From Gordius sp. MW1 (lineage: Eukaryota > Nematomorpha > Gordioida > Gordea > Gordiidae), in assembly GCA_964036665.1 (NCBI GenBank), contig OZ038530.1, positions 14,789,001 to 14,853,000 on the forward strand: a DNA stretch of 64,000 nt, in the 5' to 3' direction. Shown here piece by piece: positions 22,269 to 33,700 of the stretch. Each line of letters starts with the position of its first letter. The first letter of the stretch is position 1. The notes under the pieces are model-generated. The model worked only from the letters and a program-made list of their open reading frames with translations, did not search any database and was not told the origin of the DNA. The position numbers and the translations under genes are program-made.

Positions 22269-25200
22269 GTACGTTTAATATTAAGGACAGGGAAATTTTT
22301 TGCTATAATTTTACGAGTTTTAAGCATTAAAATTGTTGGGTAGACATTGCAGATTTGCAAAACTTTTATGATGATGCTTCTGTTTAGCGCTCTCATTTTA
22401 GCTAGTTCTACCAAAGCTAAAGGGCCATAAGAAATTTTCTGAATATTTTATATAGTTTGCGTGTAATTTTTTTAATTAGCATCTTAAGAATCGAAAAGTT
22501 GCATCTATGTCATTTTAATTATAAATCTTTCCATGTAGCATTTGGATTTCTTTAACAATGATTATTGATTGACCATCGTGTCGCTCTTTATGATTTTTAT
22601 CATTTTCTTTGTCCTAAAGCCGACCAAATTTAACGGCTAAATGTAATGATGGATTGTTGACCTACGCAAAAAAATTTGTATCACTTTTTTATGATGACCA
22701 TTATGATATATACATGGGTGGAGGAGGGGGGCTGCCCCTCTCTAAATCCAAAAATGCTTTAAAATATATTATAATTATGGCAATTATCATTTTGCCCCTC
22801 CCTAAATCAATATTCCCCCCTCTAAATCCAATCCTGGCTTCGCACATGGATATCTACATTTATTAACATTCCCTTTTAAAAAGTGTTCCACGTTTTGGCA
22901 GCCATTTTGAAAAGTGAAACATGAATTTTGGCCAATTTATATGGTTTGATTAATTTTTAAAATCGTTATAACGATTAAAATGGGTTGTTTCATGTTATAA
23001 GATCAATGATTATTGTCCAATACAATCCATCGCTATACAAACTCTACTTCACTTATCAAAATGGCGCTCGTTTTTGGCAACATTTTTGATGCGTAAATAT
23101 ATAAGAGATGAGCAGTCTATTATTAGTCTATGCTCATGATAGACAATGTTTTAGCTGCATTTTAATTATAATGAATGATCTATTAAAAATCGTCCCGAAA
23201 AATTCTCCTATGTTTTTTTCGCTTTATATGCCTCCAAGTTTGACATGCGAATAAAGGAAAGGTGACAGAGGCCCGAGGATAAATTGGGGAATGAATGTTT
23301 AATGTGGCGCTTGGCAAAAAATGTTATATAAATAGAATGTTTTGCCTCTTCCTTTCACCCTGAACCTAGTTAAGAATTTGCTTTTCTCAACTGCACGACT
23401 CTCTTAATGTGTATTGAAGTGACATCTTATAGAGGGACTTCACATTGGGATGGTGACAAACAAACTGTAAATTAATATATGGCCTGTCTGTCGAGCGAAT
23501 TGAGAAAGCGCAATCGCATTATATTTCATAAATAGATGGCGCGTGCGTTTTTATTTGAAACTGTGTGTTTAATCAGTACAAGCAACAGGTAATGTTATTA
23601 ATTGCTATGCAATGGGCTCACTTTTGATTGTCCGTCCTGCCCTGTCCTCTCCAACTTGTAAGTTCTTAATAATTGATGTGGGAACGTATAGGGGTTTTTA
23701 ATGGCTGTCACCTTATGCTTATGCAAAAAACTTCTATTTCCCTTTCGCATATGAACTAGCTAATGACCGCTGGTTGGATTTTTCCTATATAATCTTGATT
23801 TCTATTCTCACGTCGAAAGGCCCCAAAAGTTGTAAAACTCTCATAAACAGCCTATCCATGGGCAACCAGCATTGGGATTAGAGGGGTGCAATAATGATGT
23901 AGGGCGGGGCAAAATGATCATTTTTTCAAATTATAACCATAATTTTAACAGTATTTAGGACTAGGGGCAGCCGCCCTTTTTTGCCCCCTCCCTCTTGGCT
24001 ACGCCCATCAGCCTATCTCTAAATTCCTTGTACTTATTAAATTATTCGAATGTAAAAAGTCTCGCAATAATTGTAAATCATGACTAATTCAAAAATTATG
24101 TTTTCCACAGTGATTACCCCGAAGAGGGAAGCGGAATCGGATATAACGAGCCCCAAGGAAGAGACGGACAGCGGGGCAGTGCGTTTGAAACGAGAAGTTG
24201 GCTTGGTAGGAGGATGCGCCATCATAGTGGGCACCATGATTGGTTAGCACCATTCCTTTTTCACTATAATTGAATCGCAAACTTTGTTTAAAAGTTCTAT
24301 ATCCTAGCTTTTGAATCCAATTGTTTAAAACCTTTATACTACTGTTGTAAAAACGGATAGGTTTTGCTTGGCCAATCTTTGGTTTTAGTCGATTAAACAT
24401 AAACAAATCGAGGGTTCGACCAAAAAAACATTAGGTCTGTTTGCGCGACTAAGAAGAACAGACCAATGCTAAGTCGACTAAACCAACGGTCGAACAAAAC
24501 CCAGCGTTTTACAACACTTCTTTATATATATCTTTGCAGAAGATGTTGAAAGATTTTTTTGTATGTTTTTAAACAACCTTTATATTAGGTTCGGGAATTT
24601 TTATAACGCCCGTCGGGGTTCTCAGAAGCTCTGGTTCCGTGGGCATGTCCTTGGTCGTTTGGTTCCTAGCCGGACTTTTATCCATGTTGGGTACGAAATC
24701 ACTTATTTTACCCTATAGTATTATTAGCGGGGAATTTAAATTGTTTTGCTTTCGAGTATTCTTTGTATTAGCCTCTAGACGCATAGCTATAATCTTTAAA
24801 ACGTTATTTTAAGTTAACAATTGACTCTTATTTCCCCATCAATTTATAAATGCCTTAAACTATAATATACGATCGGGGGACTAAGATTCTGTCTACTATT
24901 GTTGTAAAAAGACCTGGGTTTTGTTTGGTCGACCTTTGGTTCAACTCCCACACTTTAAAAGAATTTCACTCGTATGGTTCCTTAATAAATTGCCTTTATT
25001 TTATTCAGGAGCCCTGTGCTATGCCGAATTGGGCACTCTCATCCCTAAATCGGGAGGGGAATACGCTTACCTCATGGAGGCGTTCGGGCATTTAAATAAA
25101 TTTTGGGGCCCGGTTCCGGCTTACCTTTTCGCCTGGACCACTCTCATGGTCTTGAAAACTTCAGCTATGGCCGTCATCTCTATGACCTTCGCCGAATACA

Positions 25201-28200
25201 CCGTCACTTCCTTCTTCACCGGCTGCAAATCTCCCAGCGACATCAAAAAAATGATCGCCATCTCGGCTCTATGTAAATATGCGCGTTTTTCGTTTTTTTT
25301 ATTACCAAATTTGATTCGTTTTTATAAAAATTAAGCTTTTTTCGAGGCTAATTCTATGTAGATATATGGTTTTTATCTAATGAAACTTTTCATTCGAGTT
25401 ATCAAGGGCGTGGTCAGCAATGGAATTGGAGGGGGGGCGAAATAAGTATTTTTTTGAAATTTTAGCCACAATTTTAATAAATTTCAACAATTTTTGAATT
25501 TAGAGGGAGCAATCGCCCCTCTCTACCCCCCCCCCTGGCTACGCCCTTTTGAATTATGATCAAGTTCTCCTTTCCGACATATTTTATGCTCAGTCTTGAG
25601 TAATTTTTTAGGAAAACGTTAGGAATTTGGAGAATCGTTTATGTGTTGCTTCACTAAATCTTAATATAAGAGCATTATGAATTATATGTTTTTGAAGGTT
25701 TAAAATGAAAAATTTATCTCCTTGTATTGTAAACGTACGTTTATGTTTGTGTGTAGGTTTGATAGCGTTCATCAATTGTTTCAGCGTTAAGCTGTCAACC
25801 AAGCTGCAGACTTTTTTTACCTTCTCCAAAATCCTAGCTCTACTGCTCATCATAGTAGGAGGCTTCATCCGAATGTATCAAGGTACGGGACAATAATTTA
25901 TAACACAGAAAGGAGTGTTGTAAAAAGATTTGGGTTTTATTTGGCAGACTTTGATGTTGTGTCTATTAAACTTATAGTCGACCTCTAGACTCAGTCGAAA
26001 TTTGAAAACAAAGCCGTTAATCTTAGTTAAATTAAAGGTCGACCAGACAAAACCCTTGTCTTTTTACTACATTAGTGAATTGAATTTTTTATTTTTTGTC
26101 GCATAGCGACAACTACTCTAACAATCTTTGGCCCCCATACCTTAAAACTTATTTAAAAAAGGAAACAATTTTCCTTGCTATCGCATGATAATCGCGAATC
26201 CTTCTTTATAAGACAGAAAATCGGCATTATATAAATATAATTCTTTCGCAATATCTTTTTCAAATATTCATAATACTTAAATATGCATTTTTAAATAATA
26301 ATGAACCTATTTATGTATCAAATTTTGCGAATATGTTTGTGGCACAGGACATTTGAGTTATCTCTCGACAGGATTTGCGGGCACTAATTGGAACCCATCC
26401 CAAATAGCTCTCGCTTTTTATAGCGGACTTTGGGCCTACGATGGATGGTAAGCCTTTGAATGAATTAAAAACTTTTTTTAATTGCTACGCATAATAATAT
26501 TTAAATTTTTTACACTCTTGTTTAGGAATAATTTGAATTTCTTGGCGGAGGAAATTTCCGAACCGAACAAGTAAGCAGTGCCCCCCATACATTGATTTTT
26601 TGCTATTTTTATTCAATTTACATAAAATATAACAGCATTTACCGGTTTAAGGAAAATCATAAATTAAATTTAAAAATGAAAACACCTTAATTTTTAGAAA
26701 TATCCCGAGATCGATCATGATCGGTATACCAACCGTGACGATCTTGTATGTTTTGACAAACATAGCCTACCTCACAGCCCTCTCCCCATCTGCCATGTTG
26801 CAATCTAACGCGGTGGCCGTGGTAAGACTTAGATCTCATTTCATTAGCAACGCGATGCAATCACTTATTTTGTCTAGCTCTTTGATTGTTTTCGAATGTA
26901 AATGCTACAATTAAATGTGCCTTAAAAGCTAATGTTATAGGTTGAAACTTAAGGCTACCATCTTGTAAACTTTCATATCCAAGCATTTTTATGTGATATG
27001 ATTAAAAACTTGTTGGACCCAGAATAACTTGGGAAGAATATTCGTGGCAGGATTAAATTGATGAAAAGGGGGATAGGTCATTTAGGATATATTGGGGAGT
27101 TTTTAGAGATATATTGGGGAGATTTTACTGGATGATAGGGGGCCGGGGAAAACCAACCTTCTCCCCGGTAAAATGTCGTATTATTAAACTAAAATCTCTC
27201 TTGTGTATAAACTTTATTTCTATTACACAAATACAACCAAGAATAAATTAATTAATATCTAAAAGATATCCCCGTACTATCATAATGACTCAGGCATATT
27301 ATCAGTGATACACAATCATATATGGGGATAAAATAAATAATATCAGCGCGTCGGGGGGGGGGATTTAATATGCGTACTAAACTTAATTAGAAAAGGAGAG
27401 ACGTGTGGCGGCGGCGTCTATACCTTTTACAAACAAAGTAAACATCTGGCTTAGTCTTTGTATACTTGTATCTCCGGATACGCTAACTTCATTCTTCGTG
27501 TAGGGGTACACGATATAAACTTAAGCTTTTATAAAGCCTTTCTTATATTAAAGAGTAGTTTTTTTCAAATTTTGAATTGATCAAGAGTTTATCTTAGTAG
27601 TCGATTTAATTGCTTAGCTGCTCATTCCTCGCCGCTTATAAATGCATGGCTAGCCCTAATTTGCGCTTCAATTCGGTCTCTGATGCTTTCAGCTTATGCT
27701 TCGCTCGCTATCGATGTTGCTTACTTACACTAACTACACCGTTAGGATACCTTACCATGGAAGCTCTTTTTATTTTAGGACTGGTCTTTGACGATGTTTG
27801 GTTTCAAATATTTTTGGATTATACCAATTTGTGTAGCCTTTTCTACGTTTGGTGCAATAAATGGCGAACTTTTGGCTGCTAGCAGGTATCTTTCTTAAAC
27901 AACTAATGTCGAAATTGGTAAAGTTAATATCAATACTGTAAAATGCGGCGTTTTCCAGAAACGTCCGTTTTAATTCTATTATTGATTGTTGTTGCTGGCC
28001 CTAAATTAAGTGTATTGCTCTTTTTGAGATTTTTGAAGTTATAATTAAAGCAACAATTAATAAATGTGATTATAACGGTCATTCTAGGGAAACGCTGTAA
28101 AGAGAAATAGATGGACGCACTATTTAAATGTAAAATAATCCAACCCCTCCTCGACCGACCGACTGTGTTAAGGCTAAATTTCATTTGAGGTTTATAGCAA

Positions 28201-29492
28201 ACGTGATGATTTTTAAGGATTTTGCTGATGTTGTGCTGGGTGCCACTTTGTCATGGCTAATACCATTATCGGTAACCATGTCGTGTATTGGTGCTATAAA
28301 CGGACTATTTTTTGCTACCAGCAGGTAATACCTTCCGACTTTTTGTAAATCAATGTTTTCAATTGCATGACATTTTATTTTGTGATATTTCAAGAAATGA
28401 TTAGCTTTTTACCATTCCAAACGTGTTTAAATTTTGATTTTACCTTTATATTTGGTGTAATTATTTATCTTTTATAATGAATGCTTTGATTGTAAGTCAT
28501 TGTGAATATGTTCGCTAACTTTTTAGGGTGTGCTATGTAGCGGCTCGGGAGCGCCACTTGATGCATTTATTGTCCTATGTGCACATAACAAGACTGACCC
28601 CGGCTCCAGCCATTTTATTTACTGTAAGCTAATGTATATTAACAATTATAAGCCTTAAATGTGCTTTTTCATTTAAGGCCGTCGTGTCCATACTTATGGT
28701 CATCCCTGGAAGCATCGATAGCCTCATTGATTTTTTCAGTTTTGCCGTTTGGATTTTTTACGGCTTAACTATGGTAGCACTCTTGACTCTCAGGTTTACT
28801 CAGCCCAAAGCTGTCAGGCCTTACAAAGTAATTAGTCAATTATAGTTTCTTTTCCATATATAGACTAGTAAAATAAACTAGCCTTCATCGAGTTAATAAT
28901 TTTTTATGGTATTTATATATAAATAAATTAGAAATGTTTGCATAATTTATGTTGACCTCCAAATAAACTACTATAATGTGTGATTGATTTACATTGAATT
29001 ATTTTAAGTAAAATGGTTTTATTGATGCGCTAAGTAATAACAAAAAATCAATTCTGAAAGAAATACTTAGTGATTTTTATATGTATCAATTTCGAATCCC
29101 AGGTATTCATAGTGATACCAATTATCGTCCTAGCGGTAGCTATATACCTGGTTTTAGCACCCATTCTCAGGGACCCTGCCATTGAATACCTTTACGCCAC
29201 AGGGTTCATTCTTTGTGGCTTACTCCTTTATATACCCTTCGTATACTACAAAGTTCACTTCGCCTGCCTAAGTATTATTATATTTAATTTTGTTTTTATA
29301 TAGTTATTGTTAAAAATAAAGACAATTTTTGTAATTAAACGAAATTCAATCATTTATTTTCAAATAGATAAAATCACCATGTTTTTCCAACTGATTATGG
29401 AAGTATCGCCTGAAGACAATGGGAAATCTGGGCAACCAATATCCCCGACCCTTGCGCCTGTGACGGCTGTTTATCAATCTGAAAAGTTGTGA
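22250..29492 (+). CDS. SLC7-family heteromeric amino-acid transporter light chain (y+LAT/LAT type)
   Basis: Exons: 22250-22268, 24111-24242, 24589-24690, 25009-25272, 25757-25882, 26348-26447, 26526-26570, 26698-26821, one of 27779-27885 or 28218-28324, 28527-28623, 28678-28827, 29103-29271 and 29368-29492. All junctions are GT-AG and in phase, giving about 519 residues, the usual size (500-535). Landmarks in order: [10 protein letters not shown]...[12 protein letters not shown] (TM1 unwound GSG motif), [27 protein letters not shown], a Cys in FFTGCKSP where light chains bond to 4F2hc, [18 protein letters not shown] (TM6), [13 protein letters not shown], then TM9-12. The family exchanges amino acids at the plasma membrane with a CD98/4F2 heavy chain. 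The exact subtype is not decided. Confidence 0.9.
22713..22848 (-). repeat. CATGGGCGTAGCC-family interspersed repeat (SLC7 first intron)
   Basis: Ends CATGGGTGGAGG / CTGGCTTCGCACATG, with a GGGGGGCTGCCCCTCTCTAA left arm. Inverse orientation. Confidence 0.7.
22870..23150. repeat. Partial copy of the GCAGTCTATC MITE-like family
   Basis: The right end GAGATGAGCAGTCTATTATT followed by AGTCTATG, and internal AAAATGGCG, match the copies at 3707 and 32901. The left end is not clear. Confidence 0.45.
23590..23655 (-). repeat. Fragment of the Helitron-like minisatellite element
   Basis: ATTAATTGCTATGCAATGGG, CTCACTTTTG and TGTCCGTCC match the right-hand end of the elements at 4184-5839 and 35716-38514. 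Only this end survives, in opposite orientation to those two copies. Confidence 0.5.
23857..24008 (+). repeat. CATGGGCGTAGCC-family interspersed repeat (SLC7 first intron)
   Basis: Ends CATGGGCAACCAGCATTGG / CTTGGCTACGCCCAT. The body is typical, with AATGATGTAGGGCGGGGCAA. It ends about 100 bases before the second coding exon. Confidence 0.75.
24338..24525. repeat. TGTTGTAAAAACG-type MITE, copy 1 (SLC7 intron)
   Basis: The left end TGTTGTAAAAACGGATAGG and the right end CCAGCGTTTTACAACA are inverted copies, extended by TTTGGTTTTAGTCGATTAA / TAAGTCGACTAAACCAACGG. About 190 bases, non-coding. Confidence 0.65.
24898..24960. repeat. TGTTGTAAAAACG-type MITE, truncated copy
   Basis: Only the left end is present: TTGTTGTAAAAAGACCTGGG, TTTTGTTTGGTCGACCTTTGG. 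It sits just before the acceptor of the TM2 exon. Confidence 0.55.
25009..25272 (+). CDS. SLC7 gene: TM2-TM3 exon
   Basis: The acceptor TTATTCAG ends at 25008 and the donor CTAT|GTAAAT is at 25273. It encodes [20 protein letters not shown], the best conserved block of the light chains. TM3 and the extracellular loop cysteine (TGCKSP), expected to pair with the heavy chain, follow. The exon begins at codon GGA split by the intron, so the ATG-less upstream part of this frame is intronic. Confidence 0.9.
25405..25548 (+). repeat. CATGGGCGTAGCC-family interspersed repeat (SLC7 intron)
   Basis: Ends AGGGCGTGGTCAGCAATGG / CCCTGGCTACGCCCTT. The middle is typical, but the outer CAT is changed. Confidence 0.7.
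25915..26075. repeat. TGTTGTAAAAACG-type MITE, diverged copy (SLC7 intron)
   Basis: The left end GTGTTGTAAAAAGATTTGGG and right end AAACCCTTGTCTTTTTACTA, with internal AAAGGTCGACC, match the copy at 24338 in inverse pairing. Confidence 0.5.
27779..27885 (+). CDS. SLC7 gene: alternative exon A (TM8 region)
   Basis: The exon is 107 nt, between acceptor ATTTTAG (to 27778) and donor AGCAG|GTATCT. It starts in phase 0 and ends in phase 2 and encodes [13 protein letters not shown], then [20 protein letters not shown] and ASR. It is equivalent in length and position to the exon at 28218-28324. Confidence 0.8.
28218..28324 (+). CDS. SLC7 gene: alternative exon B (TM8 region)
   Basis: The exon is also 107 nt, with acceptor TTTTTAAG (to 28217), donor AGCAG|GTAATA and the same phases as exon A. 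It encodes [20 protein letters not shown], then [16 protein letters not shown], which looks closer to vertebrate y+LAT in the FAD segment. Using both exons would add 214 nt and break the frame, so only one can be used per message. Confidence 0.8.
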
Positions 29493-30114
29493 ATGGCAAA
29501 CCTTTGCCTATTACATTTGTATTAGATGCACACACAATAGCCCCTTTTTCATAATGCAATCATGTCGTGACTCCTCTTTAGTATTATACCCATTAAACAT
29601 CATGTATCACTAATTAATTGCTATGCTCTGTATAATACTCGACAATCAGCGCGAGGATTTTTACCGACGTGGACATTTTGTATATAATACGTTAACCTCA
29701 TTTCTCATTTATAATCCTTAGCTCAAAACATCGTACAATCAACGAGTGTTAAATCTGTACATTCATATCATATAATTTTGCATAGCAAGCGTTTAAACTT
29801 TGATAATAAAAAAGCGTTTAATTTTTTTGTTGTGAAAATAGTAAATGCATCATGAAGGGAAATTGGTCTGAGTTACACTCTCGACTATGATGTAATATTA
29901 TAAGCACTTTGCAAAGTATCGAGGGAAAAGCTCCGAATGAAAAATACCAAGTTTTACATCATGACATATTTTTGTAAAATTATTAACACCAAAAGGTCAC
30001 AAGGCTAACATATAACAACAAAACTTTATGCCACAAGAACGATTATAAGTGTAGGTTATATATAAATTCCGTATACTTTCTTAAAAATGCAATTACAATA
30101 CGCGAGGACATAAC
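29493..30114. other. Convergent intergenic spacer between SLC7 and DZIP1-like genes
   Basis: The two coding regions end tail to tail with about 620 bases between the stops. AT-rich; GATAATAAAAAAG near 29802 is a possible polyadenylation region for the + gene. No other feature seen. Confidence 0.4.
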
Positions 30115-30783
30115 TCAAGTCACGACCTTTCTTCTATCCCTTTGGTGCTCCTGAATTAAACATTAAATAAAATTAATAACTCAATTAAATATGAACGAAC
30201 AAAGAAATTGAAAAAAATTATGCCTTTTACCTGAATGTCATTGGCTTTTGTGGTAGGATTTAGCAAAAAGTCGTCATAAGATACTTGAGATTCAGAGGAT
30301 TCATAAGTTGAATCTCCAGCTACTGATTTTTGGCTGGGAGTGGGTTGTGGGTGTATCAATGCGGGGACACTCCCTACATCCCTTGTAGGCGTTTCGTCTT
30401 CAGAACTATCAAACATGCGCGTTTTTTCATAAGCCGACCCTTTATTTTTTGGCTCTCTACAATTTATTTCTGTAATTTCTTTTTATAATTTACTTTGCGG
30501 TTATTTGTATATCCTCTGCCTCGCTAGGATTTTGCGAAGACTCCGGTGTCAACGTGAATGTGGAACCAGATTCTTCTCCCAGGTTATTATCAAGCTTGGC
30601 GGGAACAGTGTATTTAACATCGTCTAGGGAGCGGAAAGAAGACGGTCTAAAACAATGACTAAGTTAACAATTACCTCGATGAGATGAAAGTGGTAACGCA
30701 TTATTATGATCTTTATCGTGGAGAGTATAGTTTTCCAATATATCCATAACATTTTCTTTGATGGTGACATAATTTGGGTAAAC
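30115..30783 (-). CDS. DZIP1: DZIP1-like exons 14-17 (C-terminus)
   Basis: Exons are 30783-30675 (VYPNYVTIKENVMDILENYT), 30646-30494 (PSSFRSLDDVKYTVPAKLDN), 30456-30231 (Ser/Glu-rich) and 30150-30115 (EHQRDRRKVVT stop). The last three join cleanly. The 30675/30646 join is off by one base, which may mean a missed microexon or a sequence error. Confidence 0.6.
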
Positions 30784-33700
30784 CTAAAATAAATTATAAA
30801 ATAAGTTAGCCTATAGATGGCAGTAACGTAAAAGCTCTAACTTCGCCTTCAAAAATTGATATATAGTTTTTTTTTGATAGATTTCAATCCTAGCTAAGTA
30901 AATTTGATTTTAAAACTTTAAAAAGCGTGTTTGCGATTGACAAATTAATATGCAATAGCGAAAAGAGGCCAAATACATTAAAAATAAATAATGTCAAATA
31001 TATTTTTGATTATAAGCGGCATCAATTTTTTTAATTTAAGTCAGTTGGGGTCCATCCTGACCTATCAATTGTGGCACTGATGAATTAACCCATGCATGAG
31101 ATTTCAACGATTAAATGTGGGTTGGGCTTGGGGTTTCGTTTAGCAACGCCCCAAGTTTCCATTCTGAGCCATCTTCTCATAAAATTAATAACTTAGAAAG
31201 AGAATTAAACGTCTTTTATATTATTTTAGATGTCAATTTAACCAAGGATTTTTTTTATAAATTTAAAGGTTCTGTCTCAATACAATGATATTGAATTAAT
31301 ACCATTACCATCAATTTGGAAGTGTCTCCAAAATTTATGACATACTGCAGATCTCCACATGCGCGTAGCCAGCAATGAAATTAGAGAGGGGTGGCAATGA
31401 TAATTATTTAAAATTTTAGCCATGATTTTAATAAATTTCAAAGAATTTTATAAATTAAGAGGGGGGCAGCCGCCTTTCCCAGCATCCCCCTGCACGTGGA
31501 TCTCAATCTAATATAAATGGCCAAATATTTTGTCCCCAATTACGAGATTCATGTTTATTTGATTAGAAATGAAAATAAATCAAGTTAAGCGTAGAGATCT
31601 CTTATGGATTGTATGCGTAAAATTTAGGTGTAGGTTAGTCAGGCTTTGAAATAGGGAAACAATAGTTCAGTGTGTCGAACTGGCAAAGTGTCAAAATAAT
31701 ATACAGCTTTGGTTTACCCGAGATTTTTAAATAATTTAAAATTTTTTCTAGCCAAATCAAAATATATTTCATAAAAATTCATAAATTTATTTGCCCAGTT
31801 TTTATATATAGCAAGTGTCAAATGTAAGATTTTAGCTAGTATATAGAACTAAAATCTAGATTTATGATATTTCATCTTTGTTGAAGGCATTGCACAATTT
31901 AAATTTAAAGTAACGGTGATACTGACAATGCGTTAAACAGGGTTTTATCATAAACAAGCCTAATATCAATTGCAGGTTAAATTTATATCTATTAAATTCT
32001 CAAAATGTAGTAAAAAATAATATCTTTTATTTAAAAAACGGCCCCATTTACGATGCCACCATTAAGGGTACAAAGTAAACGAAATCTTAAACTATATTAT
32101 AAACTTGTTCACCAAAAGTTATTGCTAGTTAAGGGATTTTATCACCTGTGAAATGCTATTTTCCTTTCTTTCGAGATTTTTAACGATGCTGTCGTAGTAA
32201 TCTTTTGTTATATGAGAAGAAGTCTGGATAGAAAGTAAAAATAATAAATTTCAAAATTAAATCATACAATAACAAATCAAAATAACAACCTACGTCATGG
32301 GCGCAGCCAGCATTAGGATTAGGGGGGGGGGGCAATAATGATTTAGGAAGGGGCAAAATGAACATTTTTTAAAATTTTAGTCATAATTTTAATAAATTTC
32401 AACAAATTTTTGGATTCCCCTGGCTATGCCCATGAACTAGGTTCATAAGTATGCCATTAATCTAAAGCAAGATGTATAATCATAAAAGTAGAGTTTTAAA
32501 ACTTGAATCTATTATAACAACAAGTCATAAAATGGTGTTACATTTATGCCGTATTTTGCCATCTCTTTGTCCAGCGATTTTTCAATTTTAACTTTCAACG
32601 CATTTGTGGCGTCATTGTGGGGTAGCTCCGTGTTGGCATATTTTTTAAGCAACGCTGGAATTGTTTCTGTCATTGTTTCAGAACTTGCCTTAGTTTTGGT
32701 CATCGCAATTCTGCCCAGCGGACGAACATAATATAATCAAATTAAATTTGTTTATAAAATAAGTGCAGTTTTATCAGAAATGTTAAGTCCAAAAATTTCA
32801 AAGGATTTAAGACTCAACCCTGAGTTTTAATAAGCGTTCATTTGTCATTAGTAGAAATCGGCATAATCCCTTAAAGGGCAATAAAATTTACGTTACAACG
32901 ATAGACTATTTAGACTGCTCATATCATGTTTCATATGGTAAAATGTGTTCCATCCATCGTATTTAACTTACCTATCTCCCATGTCTTTCTGCAGTATCCC
33001 TCATTGTTCAAACTCATTAGTTAATAAATAAATAAATAATTAAATAAATAAGAATGTTTATAAATGAGTCGTTAAAAAGGCTGATGGCACCAATTGCTTT
33101 AACATCACATCATTACAGTATTTTTATTTTTTATGAATTTTGTTAATGATATATATTTTAAAATGCTGTTTTTAACATTTAACTGGTTTAATATTGTATA
33201 TTAAGTTTCTAACCACTTTAATTAACCAAAATTACTATAATTCATATGTCCCCTTTCTTTATTTGTGCACTTTTTAAAATGGCGGAAAAACGGTACACTT
33301 ATTTAGAGTCGATGAGCAGTCTATCTAGTCTATGGTTCCAACGTAAGTAATAATTAAGTAAAGACATAAATCTTTAATATGCTTATCTAAGGATAAGCAG
33401 ACTGACAAACAAAGTTTAACCAGCTTGAATTTCTTAATCTGGACATTTTGTTAGAATTCCCAAACATGCCTGGAAATTACAAGTATGATATCACATTTTT
33501 TTTATTTTTAATAATTCACAAATACAAACACAAAAAATATACAAAAATGAACACGAACTTTTGTGGGTGAGTTGGCCTTGTTTCCTTATCAGCATTAACC
33601 TTAGTTTCAACCGCTCGCCCTTGCTATATGCAATAAAAGTAAGTTCGTGCGCAAAAAAATAATACTCTTTACCGTTCTCATCAAATTTTCCTTGGGTTGT

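Noticed and set aside
27610-27882. ORF of 90 codons overlapping the SLC7 alternative exon
   Set aside because: It is in the wrong frame; the conserved frame starts only after the acceptor at 27778.
32546-32731. Plus-strand hydrophobic ORF
   Set aside because: Antisense shadow of DZIP1-like exon 12.
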